Shown: positions 35,302 to 43,570, counted from the first letter of the stretch. The stretch: DNA of 64,000 bases from Thauera aromatica K172 (GCF_003030465.1 NZ_CP028339.1:310001-374000), one strand, 5' to 3'. Numbers and translations are program-made. Notes: generated by a model from the sequence alone, not told the origin.

Positions 35302-36867
35302 ATGGATTCCGCTGCGCAACTGACTGCTTTCGACCTGCCGCCCGAGCTCGTGCAGCAGGTTCAGAGGTGGGTCGCGCAGGCGGCTGATGTGACCCGCCTC
35401 GAAGCCGAACTCAAGCTGAGCAAGATCAAGATCGAAGCGCTGGTCCATGAGATCGCCGTGCTCAAGCGCCTGCGTTTCGGCGCCAGCAGTGAGGCCCGGG
35501 CGGCGGATATGAAGGATCTGTTCGACGAGACGCTCGCGGCCGATCTGGCCGCCTGCGAAGCCCGCCTCGAAGCGCTGCGCGAGACTCCGCCCGAGGCGCC
35601 GCCGGCGAGCCCGAGGCGCCCGCGTGCCGGACGGCCTGCGCTGCCGGCACACCTCGAGCGCATCGAACATCGCCACGAACCTGAATCGTGCACCTGTGGT
35701 CAGTGCGGGCAGGATCTGGTCAAGATCGGCGAGGACGTCTCCGAGCAGCTCGACATCATCCCGGCCAAATTCTTCGTCCATCGCCACATCCGCCCGCAGT
35801 ACGCGTGCCGGCGCTGCGAGACGGTGTCGGCCGCGCCCGTGCCGGCGGCGATCATCGACGGCGGGATGGCTGCGCCGCGGCTGCTGGCGTGGGTGACGGT
35901 GAGCAAGTTCGTCGATCATTTGCCCCTGTACCGGATCGAGCAGATCGCCGCGCGCAGCGAGGTGCCGCTACCGCGCTCGACGCAGGCCGAGTGGGTCGGG
36001 CGGATCGGGGTGGCGCTCGCGCCGCTGTGCGATCGCCTGATCGAGCGCCTGCGCGAAGGCAACGTGTTGCATGCCGACGAAACCCCGGTCGAACAACTTG
36101 ATCCGGGGCGCGGCAAGACCAAGCGGGCGTATCTGTGGGCCTACCGCAGCAACACACTCGATGCCGACCCGCCCATCGTCATCTTCGATTACCAGCCCGG
36201 TCGCGGCGGGCAATACCCCCAGGCCTTCCTGAAAGGCTGGAAGGGCATGCTCATGGTCGATGACTACGGGGGCTATAAGGCCCTGTTCGGTGGCGACATC
36301 GGAGAGCTTGCCTGTCTGGCGCACGCACGACGCAAGTACTTCGAGCTTCACCAGGCGAACAAGAGCCCGGTCGCGGCCGAGGCACTCGCGCGCATCGGCG
36401 AGTTGTACGCGCTCGAAGAGCAGGCCCGCGACGTTTCGGTCAAGGTGCGCGCCGAACTGCGACTGCAGTACGCGCAGCCGCGCCTGGAGGCGATGTACCT
36501 GTGGCTGGTGCAGACCCGCAAGACCGTGGCCGACGGTGCGGCGCTCGCCCGCGCCATCGACTACAGCTTGAAGCGCTGGCCGGCGCTCGCGCGCTATGCG
36601 AGTCGCGGCGATTGGCCGATCGACAATAACCCGATCGAGAACGCCATCCGGCCGATCGCCCTGGGCAAGAAGAATTGGATGTTTGCGGGCTCCGAAGCCG
36701 CCGGCAAGCGTGCCGCCGTGGTTCAATCCCTGCTCGCCACGGCGCGCGCCAATGGCTTCGAACCGCTGACCTGGCTTGCCGATACGCTCGAGAAGCTACC
36801 GACCTGGCCCAATAGCCGCATCGACGAACTGCTGCCGATCAGAAAGCAAGCGGCTGCGCAAGCGTAA
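35302..36867 (+). CDS. tnpC: IS66 transposase TnpC (copy 2)
   Basis: This 521-residue DDE transposase has the same layout as copy 1: coiled coil, cysteine pairs, LHADETPV, MVDDYGGYK and NNPIENAIRP catalytic segments. The region after residue 90 is shorter by four residues and has several substitutions. The two copies are therefore related elements, not fresh duplicates. A good -10 (TATAAT) lies 12 bp before the ATG. It is intact. Confidence 0.93.
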   Translation: MDSAAQLTAFDLPPELVQQVQRWVAQAADVTRLEAELKLSKIKIEALVHEIAVLKRLRFGASSEARAADMKDLFDETLAADLAACEARLEALRETPPEAPPASPRRPRAGRPALPAHLERIEHRHEPESCTCGQCGQDLVKIGEDVSEQLDIIPAKFFVHRHIRPQYACRRCETVSAAPVPAAIIDGGMAAPRLLAWVTVSKFVDHLPLYRIEQIAARSEVPLPRSTQAEWVGRIGVALAPLCDRLIERLREGNVLHADETPVEQLDPGRGKTKRAYLWAYRSNTLDADPPIVIFDYQPGRGGQYPQAFLKGWKGMLMVDDYGGYKALFGGDIGELACLAHARRKYFELHQANKSPVAAEALARIGELYALEEQARDVSVKVRAELRLQYAQPRLEAMYLWLVQTRKTVADGAALARAIDYSLKRWPALARYASRGDWPIDNNPIENAIRPIALGKKNWMFAGSEAAGKRAAVVQSLLATARANGFEPLTWLADTLEKLPTWPNSRIDELLPIRKQAAAQA

Positions 36868-38164
36868 GAGGCCGTGGGTGCGGCGGACGCTTACGGTGAA
36901 TCGTCAGGTGCATGCTGGCGACCTGTACCTGGCCTTGCTCGAACAAGTCGAGGCGGTCGGCCCAGTCCTGCATCATCACCCGCCGCTGTTCAACGTACTC
37001 GGCATGGTTGTAGGTGGCGCTGATGCGATTGGGGTCAGCGTGGGACAGTTGCGAGTCCACCCATACCTTCGGATACCCCAGCTCATTGAGCGCCGTGGAA
37101 AGAGTGGCCCGGATGCCGTGACCGGTCAGCCTGCCGTCGTAGCCCAGACCCTTGATCGCAAAGTTCACAGTGTTCTCGCTCATGCGGTCGGTGACACGCT
37201 TGACGCCAGAGAACAGATATTTCTGGGCAGGCTTGAAGTCGTCCAGCATGTGCCGAACGATCTCCATCGCCTGCACGGAGAGCGGGACGATGTACGGCGG
37301 GATGTCGGTGACGCGCTTGCGCTTCTTGCGGGTGAGCATCTTGCGCTGCTTCAGCGACAGCACCGGGATGATCCACAGCCCCCGATCCAGATCGAACTGA
37401 TCCGGCGTGGCCAAGCGCAGCTCGCCGGTGCGGACGCCGGTCAGCAACAGCAGCCGGATCGCCAGTTGCGTCTTCAGCATCCCCCGGTATTTGCGCAGCC
37501 CCTGCAGGAACAGCGGCAGCTCGGCCATGCGCAAAAAAGGGTTGTGCTCGACCGGCGGCAGCGGGATGGCCACCACATGCAGGTCGGTGGCCGGGTGGGT
37601 TTCCATGGACGGAATCACGACCATGGCGTAGTCGAACAACTGCTTGAGCCAGGTGCGCATTTTTTCCGCGACAGACAGCGAGCCACGCTTTTCGATGCGG
37701 GCGATGACTTCCAGCAGCAGCGGGCGGGTGACCTCGTAGATGGTCGACCGCTTCAAGTGCGGGAAGACATCGTTCTTGAAGGCGCGGCGGATCTGATCGA
37801 GCGAGCTTTGACGGCCCTCTTCAAGGGTGAGCTGCCGATGCTCCAGCCACTTCTCATAGACCGCGATGAAGGTGTTGTCGCCTGCCAGTTTGATGGCTTG
37901 GCGCTTTTGCTTGCGATCGATACGGGGGTTGATACCTTTGGCAAGCAGGGCTCGCGCTTCGTCCCGCAGATCACGGGCTTCACGCAGCGACAGCTCGGGA
38001 TAGCTACCCAAAGAGATGCGAGCGCGCTGGCCAACCCACGTGTACCGAAAGTGCCAGAGTTTGGCACCGTTGGCCGATACGAAGAGTGAGAGGCCGTTGA
38101 AGTCGGCGATGGTGTAGGGCTTGCCGGTGGCCTTGGCCTGCCGAGCCATCATGTCGGTGAGCAT
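36839..38164 (-). CDS. ICE tyrosine integrase, C-terminus replaced by IS66 sequence
   Basis: This is a site-specific recombinase of the P4/DUF4102 type. The N-terminal arm-binding domain covers about residues 1-95, the core-binding domain about 95-200, and the catalytic domain has Arg245 (TGVRTGEL), His349 and Arg352 (GHGIRATL), His375 (LSHADP) and Tyr385 (ISATYNHAEY). All catalytic residues are present. Native sequence ends at residue 423; the last 18 codons (36894-36839) read into the IS66 end. The gene points away from tRNA-Gly, as usual for elements inserted in a tRNA 3' end. Whether the altered tail permits excision cannot be judged from sequence. Confidence 0.9.
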   Translation of the reverse strand: MLTDMMARQAKATGKPYTIADFNGLSLFVSANGAKLWHFRYTWVGQRARISLGSYPELSLREARDLRDEARALLAKGINPRIDRKQKRQAIKLAGDNTFIAVYEKWLEHRQLTLEEGRQSSLDQIRRAFKNDVFPHLKRSTIYEVTRPLLLEVIARIEKRGSLSVAEKMRTWLKQLFDYAMVVIPSMETHPATDLHVVAIPLPPVEHNPFLRMAELPLFLQGLRKYRGMLKTQLAIRLLLLTGVRTGELRLATPDQFDLDRGLWIIPVLSLKQRKMLTRKKRKRVTDIPPYIVPLSVQAMEIVRHMLDDFKPAQKYLFSGVKRVTDRMSENTVNFAIKGLGYDGRLTGHGIRATLSTALNELGYPKVWVDSQLSHADPNRISATYNHAEYVEQRRVMMQDWADRLDLFEQGQVQVASMHLTIHRKRPPHPRPLTLAQPLAF

Positions 38165-38402
38165 GTTTCCAACTCCTCAGAGATGAGTTGGACCCAATGT
38201 TCGATACCGTCGCCCTGCTCCTCCAGCAACAATGCGGCACGGGGGCTGGCCGCATTGGATGTACCACTTTATGTACCGAAATGTACCGGCAGTCAGTGGA
38301 TTTTGCTGGATGTCACTGGATCGAGATTCTGGAAAATCCTCAATCGTGACAACAACTTATGACGCTCTCTGGATTTTCTTGGAAGTCCCTGGAAAGTCAT
38401 CG
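38165..38402. promoter_or_regulatory. Integrase promoter and arm-site region
   Basis: The gap between the integrase start and the tRNA holds several repeats. Three copies of ATGTACC start at 38259, 38271 and 38281. An inverted repeat AATGCGGC/GCCGCATT lies at 38231-38238 and 38249-38256. A 26-bp direct repeat, 20 of 26 identical and rich in TGGAT/TGGAA, lies at 38296-38321 and 38369-38394, the latter ending 8 bp before the tRNA. This pattern fits binding sites for the integrase N-terminal domain and for host or excision factors. The assignment is inference. Confidence 0.55.
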
Positions 38403-38420
38403 TGGAGCGGGTGAAGGGAA
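38403..38420. other. Presumed ICE attachment site in the tRNA 3' end
   Basis: The tRNA-Gly 3' end (TGGAGCGGGTGAAGGGAA on the plus strand) lies directly beside the integrase region. Elements of the ICEclc type integrate at such a site and leave a short copy at their far end. The far copy would be left of this window and was not seen, so the exact core length is unknown. Confidence 0.6.
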
Positions 38421-38477
38421 TCGAACCCTCGTCATCAGCTTGGGAAGCTGAGGTAATAGCCATTATACGACACCCGC
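38403..38477 (-). tRNA. glyU: tRNA-Gly (anticodon CCC)
   Basis: Read on the minus strand, the acceptor arms GCGGGTG and CACCCGC pair perfectly. The anticodon arm is TCAGC-TTCCCAA-GCTGA with anticodon CCC. The T-arm is GAGGG-TTCGATT-CCCTT, with one G-T pair, and the encoded 3' end is TCCA. It decodes GGG. The 3' half is the presumed integration target of the ICE, and the tRNA is still complete. Confidence 0.95.
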
Positions 38478-38562
38478 GAGGGCGGCCAGCGCTGCCGGCC
38501 GCCGTGCGACAGGGCGCCATTCTACTGGTGCAGCGGGTTGGAGCGCAACGCTGTCGGTAGCT

Positions 38563-40293
38563 TCAGGTAGCGAGGCGCTCCACGGCTTCGCGGATGCGCG
38601 CGGGTTCGTCCATTTTGAGGATGCGCTGGACGCGGGGAGCGAGCTCGCCGAGGTTGCTGCGCAGCACCTGCTGCTTGATCTCCAGGATGTTGCCCGGATG
38701 CATCGAGAAGTTGCGCAGCCCCATGCCGAGCAGCAACGCGGTGTAGTTGGGGTCGCCCGCCATTTCGCCGCACACCGCGACCGGCAGGCCGTAACGGGCG
38801 CCGGTGGCGATGGTGCCGGCGATGAGCTTGAGCACGGCCGGATGGAGCGGGTCGTAGAGGTGGACGACGGCTTCATCCGAGCGGTCGATCGCCAGGGTGT
38901 ACTGGATCAGGTCGTTGGTGCCGATCGACAGGAAGGACAGGCGGCGGGTGAACATGCCCAGCGACAGCGCAGCGGCGGGGACTTCGATCATGCCGCCGAT
39001 GCGGATGCCTTCGTCGAATTTGATCTTTTCCGCGCGCAACTCGGCCTTGGCCTTTTCCACCAGGGCCAGGCTCTGGTCGATTTCCTGCGCGTGCGACAGC
39101 ATCGGGATCATGATCTGCAGCCGGCCGTGCGCCGAAGCGCGGAGCAGGGCGCGCAGCTGGGTGAGGAACATCTTCGGTTCGGCGAGCGAGTAGCGCACCG
39201 CGCGCAGGCCGAGTGCGGGGTTCGGTTCGATGCGGCTGTGGCTGCCGTTGAGCGCCTTGTCGGCGCCGACATCGAAGCTGCGGATGGTGACGGGCTTGTT
39301 CGGCATCGCCTTCACCACGGCGCGATAGGCTTCGTACTGCTCTTCTTCGCCGGGCAGGGTGTCGCGGCCGAGGAAGAGGAACTCGGTGCGGTACAGGCCG
39401 ATGCCGTCGGCGTTGGCGGCCCTGGCTGCGGGCAGGTCCTTGGGGCCTTCGATGTTGGCGAGCAGGTGAATGGTTTCGCCGTCGAGGGTGGCAGCGTGCG
39501 CGTCGCGCAGGCGGTTGAGCTTGGAGCGCTCGATCTCGAGTTCGCTGCGGCGCAGGTGATATTCCTCGACGATGCGTTCGTCGGGGGCGACGATGATCAG
39601 GCCGCGGGTGCCGTCGACGATGACCAGCTCGTCGTCCTCGAGCAGATCGCGCACGTGGTGCAGGCCGACCACGGCGGGGATCTTCAGGTTGCGGGCGACG
39701 ATCGCGGTATGGCTGGTGGGGCCGCCGACATCGGTGACGAAGCCGGCGATGTTGTGGTCGCGAAAGCCGATGGTGTCGGCCGGCGACAGATCGTGGGCGA
39801 CGATGATGGTGCCCAGGCCGTCGCGGCGCTTGGGCGGCAGATGGCCGGGATGGCCGAGGAGCACCTTCACCAGGCGTTCGACCACTTGCACGACGTCGGC
39901 CTGGCGCTCGCGCAGGTAGGGGTCTTCGATCTGGCGGAACTGGTCGACGAGGAGCTCCATCTGCTGCACCAGCGCCCATTCGGCGTTGCAGCGGCGCGAC
40001 TCGACGAGCTCGCGGGCGGCGTCGATCAGCAGCGGGTCGGTCAGCATCATCAGCTGCAGGTCGACGAAGGCGCCGACTTCGCTGTGGGTGTGGCCGGAGG
40101 TGGCGGCGGCCTTCAGCCCCATCAGCTCGCCCTGGACGGTGGCGACGGCCTCGTCGAGGCGGACAAGCTCTTCGGCGAGGTATTTCTGCGCGACGTGGTA
40201 GTGATTGACTTCGAGCAGGGCGCGCGAGACCAGATGCACGTGCCCGATTGCGATGCCCTGGGAGACGGCGAGGCCATGGACGGTAAACGGCAT
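38563..40293 (-). CDS. ptsI: PTS enzyme I (phosphoenolpyruvate-protein phosphotransferase)
   Basis: This 576-residue cytoplasmic enzyme passes phosphate from phosphoenolpyruvate to HPr. The phosphorylated His195 lies in GGPTSHTAIVARNL, and the C-terminal PEP-binding barrel contains the LSIGTNDLIQYTLAIDR and VCGEMAGD motifs. It is full length. It follows ptsH by one base and the EIIA gene by a short gap. There is no sugar-specific permease in view, so in this lineage the set probably acts in regulation (for example carbon storage) more than transport; that is inference. The gene ends 85 bp before the tRNA-Gly. Confidence 0.96.
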   Translation of the reverse strand: MPFTVHGLAVSQGIAIGHVHLVSRALLEVNHYHVAQKYLAEELVRLDEAVATVQGELMGLKAAATSGHTHSEVGAFVDLQLMMLTDPLLIDAARELVESRRCNAEWALVQQMELLVDQFRQIEDPYLRERQADVVQVVERLVKVLLGHPGHLPPKRRDGLGTIIVAHDLSPADTIGFRDHNIAGFVTDVGGPTSHTAIVARNLKIPAVVGLHHVRDLLEDDELVIVDGTRGLIIVAPDERIVEEYHLRRSELEIERSKLNRLRDAHAATLDGETIHLLANIEGPKDLPAARAANADGIGLYRTEFLFLGRDTLPGEEEQYEAYRAVVKAMPNKPVTIRSFDVGADKALNGSHSRIEPNPALGLRAVRYSLAEPKMFLTQLRALLRASAHGRLQIMIPMLSHAQEIDQSLALVEKAKAELRAEKIKFDEGIRIGGMIEVPAAALSLGMFTRRLSFLSIGTNDLIQYTLAIDRSDEAVVHLYDPLHPAVLKLIAGTIATGARYGLPVAVCGEMAGDPNYTALLLGMGLRNFSMHPGNILEIKQQVLRSNLGELAPRVQRILKMDEPARIREAVERLAT

Positions 40294-40294
40294 C

Positions 40295-40564
40295 TCATTC
40301 CTCCTCGCCGAAGCGTTCAGCGATCAGCTGCTGCAAAGCCTGCAAGGCTTCTTCGGCGTGCTCGCCGTGGGTGTCGATGGTGATCGAGCTGCCCTTGGCG
40401 GCAGCCAGCATCATCACTCCCATGATGCTCTTCGCGTTGACGCGGCGACCGTTGCGCTCCAGCCAGACTTCGCACGGGAAGCTGCTCGCGAGCTGGGTGA
40501 GCTTGGCCGATGCGCGGGCGTGCAGTCCGAGCTTGTTGATGATCGGGGCTTCTGCGGTGGGCAT
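40295..40564 (-). CDS. ptsH: PTS phosphocarrier HPr
   Basis: This 89-residue HPr has the active His15 in LGLHARAS and the regulatory Ser46 in AKSIMGVMML. It carries phosphate from enzyme I to the EIIA protein encoded upstream. Its stop lies one base before the ptsI start, with GAGGAGGAATGAG at the junction serving as ribosome binding site for ptsI. Confidence 0.96.
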   Translation of the reverse strand: MPTAEAPIINKLGLHARASAKLTQLASSFPCEVWLERNGRRVNAKSIMGVMMLAAAKGSSITIDTHGEHAEEALQALQQLIAERFGEEE

Positions 40565-40609
40565 CCGGGTGTCCTTTTTCCGGTCGGGTGGGGCGGCGCT
40601 TCGTGGCTA

Positions 40610-40999
40610 CTAGTTGGTGCGAACCTGCATCACCCCGTCGCAGCCCCCGGTGATGGCGCGCGCGAGCAGGGTGGGCAGGGCATGCTCGCGGTAGGTGAGC
40701 GCGCGCAGCAGCATCGGCAGGTTCACTCCCGCGATCAGCTCGATGCGCCCGGGTTCGCGCAGCTTGGCCGCGACGTTGCAGGGCGTGGCGCCGTAGATGT
40801 CGGTGAGCATCAATACGCCATCGCCGTCGTTCACCCAGCCGAGCATCGTGCGCGCGGCGGGAAGGATGTCGAGCGGGTCGTCCTGCGCCGACAGGCCGAG
40901 CTGGGCGATCTGCGGTGGACGCTGGTTCAGCACGTGGCAGGCGCACTGGATCAGGGATTCGCCGAGGGTGCCGTGGGTTATCAGGAAAATGCCGATCAT
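40610..40999 (-). CDS. PTS EIIA component, mannose family
   Basis: This 129-residue protein of the EIIA-Man fold has the phosphorylated His9 in LITHGTLGES and the family motif MLTDIYGATPCNVA. In betaproteobacteria this protein, HPr and enzyme I often form a short phosphorelay without sugar permeases. It is the first gene of the operon. A GGAGAG lies 6 bp before the ATG and a TAAAAT element (41026-41021) could be its -10. Confidence 0.93.
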   Translation of the reverse strand: MIGIFLITHGTLGESLIQCACHVLNQRPPQIAQLGLSAQDDPLDILPAARTMLGWVNDGDGVLMLTDIYGATPCNVAAKLREPGRIELIAGVNLPMLLRALTYREHALPTLLARAITGGCDGVMQVRTN

Positions 41000-41300
41000 G
41001 TCGTCTCTCCGCCGGGCATGATTTTAGCCGAGTCACCGAGAGCCGTGCCGAAGTGAGGAGAGCGGCGCGTTCAGCGGCCCGGCGCAAGTCTGCGTTCGAT
41101 GACGCCGGGTTTGAAGTGGCGGCCCTCGCCGGTCGCATCGTCGTGCACTGCCGCGCGACCGCGCCCATCATGCGCTCATCGACGCACTGGCCTGCACCGC
41201 ATCGCTGCCGGCGCAGTTCCCCATCACTTCGGGGCGGAAGCCGTGGTGCGGACGTTATGGCGGTGAGGATGCGGGCGGGCCGTCGCCCGGGGCGGAGGGT
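41000..41300. other. Gap between EIIA gene and flgN
   Basis: These 301 bp contain no gene I can support. The right part follows the flgN stop; the left part is the leader of the EIIA gene with a TAAAAT element at 41026-41021 on the minus strand. No convincing -35 and no terminator with a T run were seen. Confidence 0.5.
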
Positions 41301-41750
41301 TCAGGCCGAAACGTCGACCCGCCCTGGGCGCCGGCCGGGTTGGCCGTCGGGGCTGTAAGGCGTCTTTTCGGCCAGTTCGCGGATGAAATCGAGAATGCGC
41401 TGGTTGCCGCGCATGCGGATCTGCAACAGCTGTCCGCCCAGAGCGTTGAGGTGGGCGGCGTGTCCGGCCCGCTCCTGGAGGGCGAGCCAGTCGGACTCGC
41501 AGCCCGCTTCCCGCGCCGCCTCGAGGGCGCCGTCGAGGCCGGCGCCATAGCCCAGATGCTGCTGCACGGCCTGGCGCCGCGTCTCGGTCTGGCTGAGGGG
41601 CTCGAGCACCGCCTGCTTGGCGCGGGCGAGCTCCAGGATCCGTTCGCCGTCGACCTGCTCGGCGGCGAGCGCGCGCTGCTCTTCTTCGAGCAGGGCGATC
41701 AGGGCGTCGACGCGCTGGCGCTGTTCGACGAGAAGGCGCTGCAGGCTCAC
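41301..41750 (-). CDS. flgN: Flagellar export chaperone FlgN
   Basis: This 149-residue, largely helical protein starts MSLQRLLVEQRQRVDALIAL and has the FlgN domain across about residues 1-145. It keeps the hook-filament junction proteins FlgK and FlgL soluble and export-ready. Its ATG overlaps the flgM stop by four bases, the usual flgM-flgN pairing. Confidence 0.88.
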   Translation of the reverse strand: MSLQRLLVEQRQRVDALIALLEEEQRALAAEQVDGERILELARAKQAVLEPLSQTETRRQAVQQHLGYGAGLDGALEAAREAGCESDWLALQERAGHAAHLNALGGQLLQIRMRGNQRILDFIRELAEKTPYSPDGQPGRRPGRVDVSA

Positions 41751-42043
41751 GCCCCGCTCTTGCCCTGAAGAAGTTCGCTGACGCTCTCGAGCAGGCGGTC
41801 GGCGATGCGCGCGGGGTCGATCGCGAGGCGGCCTTCGCGGATCGCTGCGCGCAGTTCGGCGACCCGGACGGGGTCGATGTCCTGGCGGCCGTCGGTGGCG
41901 CGCTGGCCGAGGTGGGAGATCGCGGCAGGCGTGCCGGCTTCGCGCGACGGCGCGGCCGCGGTACCGCGCGTGCGCGCCGCATCGTCGGCCGGCTGTACGC
42001 CCTGGCCGCCGCGGACGAGTGGACTTTGAGAGTTGATCTTCAA
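41747..42043 (-). CDS. flgM: Anti-sigma-28 factor FlgM
   Basis: This 98-residue protein has a disordered N-terminal half and a C-terminal helical FlgM domain (VAELRAAIREGRLAIDPARI) that binds sigma-28. It holds late flagellar genes off until the hook is complete and FlgM is exported. The start is a TTG (protein MKINSQSP); no ATG fits. A sigma-28-type promoter lies 38 bp upstream, giving the known feedback loop. Confidence 0.9.
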   Translation of the reverse strand: MKINSQSPLVRGGQGVQPADDAARTRGTAAAPSREAGTPAAISHLGQRATDGRQDIDPVRVAELRAAIREGRLAIDPARIADRLLESVSELLQGKSGA

Positions 42044-42080
42044 GATGAAGCCCCGTAATTCGCAGTGTTGTCGATCTCGT

Positions 42081-42107
42081 TCATCGGCAAGGTGCCCCCG
42101 AACTTTA
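42081..42107 (-). promoter_or_regulatory. Sigma-28 (FliA) promoter of flgMN
   Basis: On the minus strand TAAA, then 15 bp, then GCCGATGA. The consensus is TAAA-N15-GCCGATAA, so 11 of 12 positions match and the spacing is exact. It is placed properly for flgM. Confidence 0.85.
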
Positions 42108-42160
42108 GGCGATCGCTGCGGCTCGTGCCAGGTGTATCCACCGGCGCAGCCGCCGCGGGC

Positions 42161-42877
42161 TCAAAATGGAATCGCCAGCAAGCCGGCATCGACGACTTCG
42201 GCGTGCACGATTTCATCCTTGCCGAACCGCACCCGCACCCGCTCGCCGCGTCCGCCCGGTTCGAGCGCGGTGCCTTCGCGGCGGACGTGAAAGCGCTCGC
42301 CGCGGGCTTCCACGATGACGCGCTGGCCGCGTTCGACCAAGGGCACGGCGCGGAACTGGTGGGTCTGCAGCGGGGTGTCGGCGGCGAGCTGGCGCTGGGC
42401 CTGACGGCCGACGACTTCTTCCGCGGTGCGGACGATGTCGCGCGGCAGCGCCGACAGCTCGCCGCGCCGCTCGTGGACGGCGTCAGCGGTCACGATCTCG
42501 CCCGCGGCGAGGTTGCGGGCGGCGACCCAGTAGCGGCCGTTGATCCGCACTTCGGCCTGCAGGTAGCGCACATGGCGCGACTCGCCGGCGCAGTGCACGC
42601 CCACCGCTACCCGTCCGTGCGCGCGCTGTCCGGGAGTCGGCAAAAACGGCTCGGGGGCGGTGCACGGGGGCAGGCTGGCAGCGGACGGAAAGACTTCGAC
42701 TTCGACTTCGTCGCCCTCACCCGCTGCGCGCTCGATCAGAAACGCCTGCACGCGGGCGGCGAGAGCGTGCTCCGCCCCCGGATCCTGGGCCACCGCGCCG
42801 GTGCACAGCGCGAGCGCGGCGATCGGCCACGCGAGCCACCGCGCCGGGCGGAGGGCGGGAAGGGCGCGGGCGGACAT
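42161..42877 (-). CDS. flgA: Flagellar P-ring assembly chaperone FlgA
   Basis: This 238-residue periplasmic protein has a signal peptide (about residues 1-31, ending GAVAQ) and a C-terminal SAF domain (VWVAARNLAAGEIVTADAV region and onward). It helps FlgI assemble into the P ring. The start at 42877 places the signal peptide at the very N-terminus; an in-frame ATG at 42916 would add 13 residues. It is divergent from the flgB operon. Confidence 0.88.
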   Translation of the reverse strand: MSARALPALRPARWLAWPIAALALCTGAVAQDPGAEHALAARVQAFLIERAAGEGDEVEVEVFPSAASLPPCTAPEPFLPTPGQRAHGRVAVGVHCAGESRHVRYLQAEVRINGRYWVAARNLAAGEIVTADAVHERRGELSALPRDIVRTAEEVVGRQAQRQLAADTPLQTHQFRAVPLVERGQRVIVEARGERFHVRREGTALEPGGRGERVRVRFGKDEIVHAEVVDAGLLAIPF

Positions 42878-43139
42878 CGGCGGTTCGGGCGAACGGAAGG
42901 CGGGCGGGTGGGGCATCGAAGGGATGTGCAGGTGGTGCGGGAGCGCCCGGACGAGACGTGTGCACGGACCGCTCGGCGCGGAGCGCGCGGGAAAAACAGA
43001 CCGCCATTGTGCCAGTGGCGGCAGCGGATGCAAAAGCGCCGAACTGCTCCTGCAAACCGGGGCTGTTCCCGTCTTTGGCTTGGCCCTGCGGCGGCTATTC
43101 TGGTTGAACTGAAACTTTGTGCAACACGAGGGGCTCGTC

Positions 43140-43544
43140 GTGACCGACCGCCTGGAAGAAGCGCTCAATCACCATCGACAAGCCCTGTCGCTGCGCCACG
43201 AGCGGCAGAAGATCCTCGCCGCCAACATCGCCAACGCCGACACGCCCGGCTTCAAAGCGCGCGATATCGACTTCCGTGCCGAATTCGCCTCCGCCCTCGG
43301 GCGGCGCGGCGAACGTCTCGAACTCGCCGCCACCGCGCCCGGCCACCTTGCCCGCCGCGGCGCGCCGGCGGCGGTGAGCGAAGTGCTGTACCGGGTGCCC
43401 GACCAGCCCAGCCTCGATGGCAACACCGTCGATATCGACCGCGAACGCAGCGCGTTCGTCGATAACTCGGTGCGCTACCAGGCTGCGCTGACGCTGCTCA
43501 ATCAACGCATCCAGGGCCTCAAGGGCGCGATGGCGCCCGAATGA
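43140..43544 (+). CDS. flgB: Flagellar proximal rod protein FlgB
   Basis: This 134-residue rod protein begins MTDRLEEALNHHRQALSLRH and contains the conserved ILAANIANADTPGFKARDIDF motif. The GTG at 43140 has GAGGGG seven bases upstream. A GTG at 43119 is also in frame, but the family starts at the later one. It is the first gene of the operon flgBCDEFGHIJ. Confidence 0.95.
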   Translation: MTDRLEEALNHHRQALSLRHERQKILAANIANADTPGFKARDIDFRAEFASALGRRGERLELAATAPGHLARRGAPAAVSEVLYRVPDQPSLDGNTVDIDRERSAFVDNSVRYQAALTLLNQRIQGLKGAMAPE

Positions 43545-43570
43545 GACCGACCTAGAGGGGGATCGTCGCC

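Larger units (their letters stand above)
34466..36894 (+). mobile_element. IS66-family insertion sequence, copy 2, without target duplication
   Basis: This 2429-bp element has terminal repeats of about 21 bp (left GTAAGCGTCCGGCGCGCCCA, right ending CGGCGGACGCTTAC) that match each other and copy 1 imperfectly. The genes tnpA, tnpB and tnpC are on the plus strand. The left flank is brxC (GCAGGAAA) and the right flank is the integrase gene (GGTGAATC). They do not match, so the sequence originally to its right has been deleted or rearranged. It faces copy 1 in inverted orientation. Confidence 0.93.

Noticed and set aside
43040-43139. Sigma-54 promoter ahead of flgB
   Set aside because: A TGGC...TGC pattern is present, but the spacing between GG and GC is nine bases instead of ten, so it does not meet the consensus.
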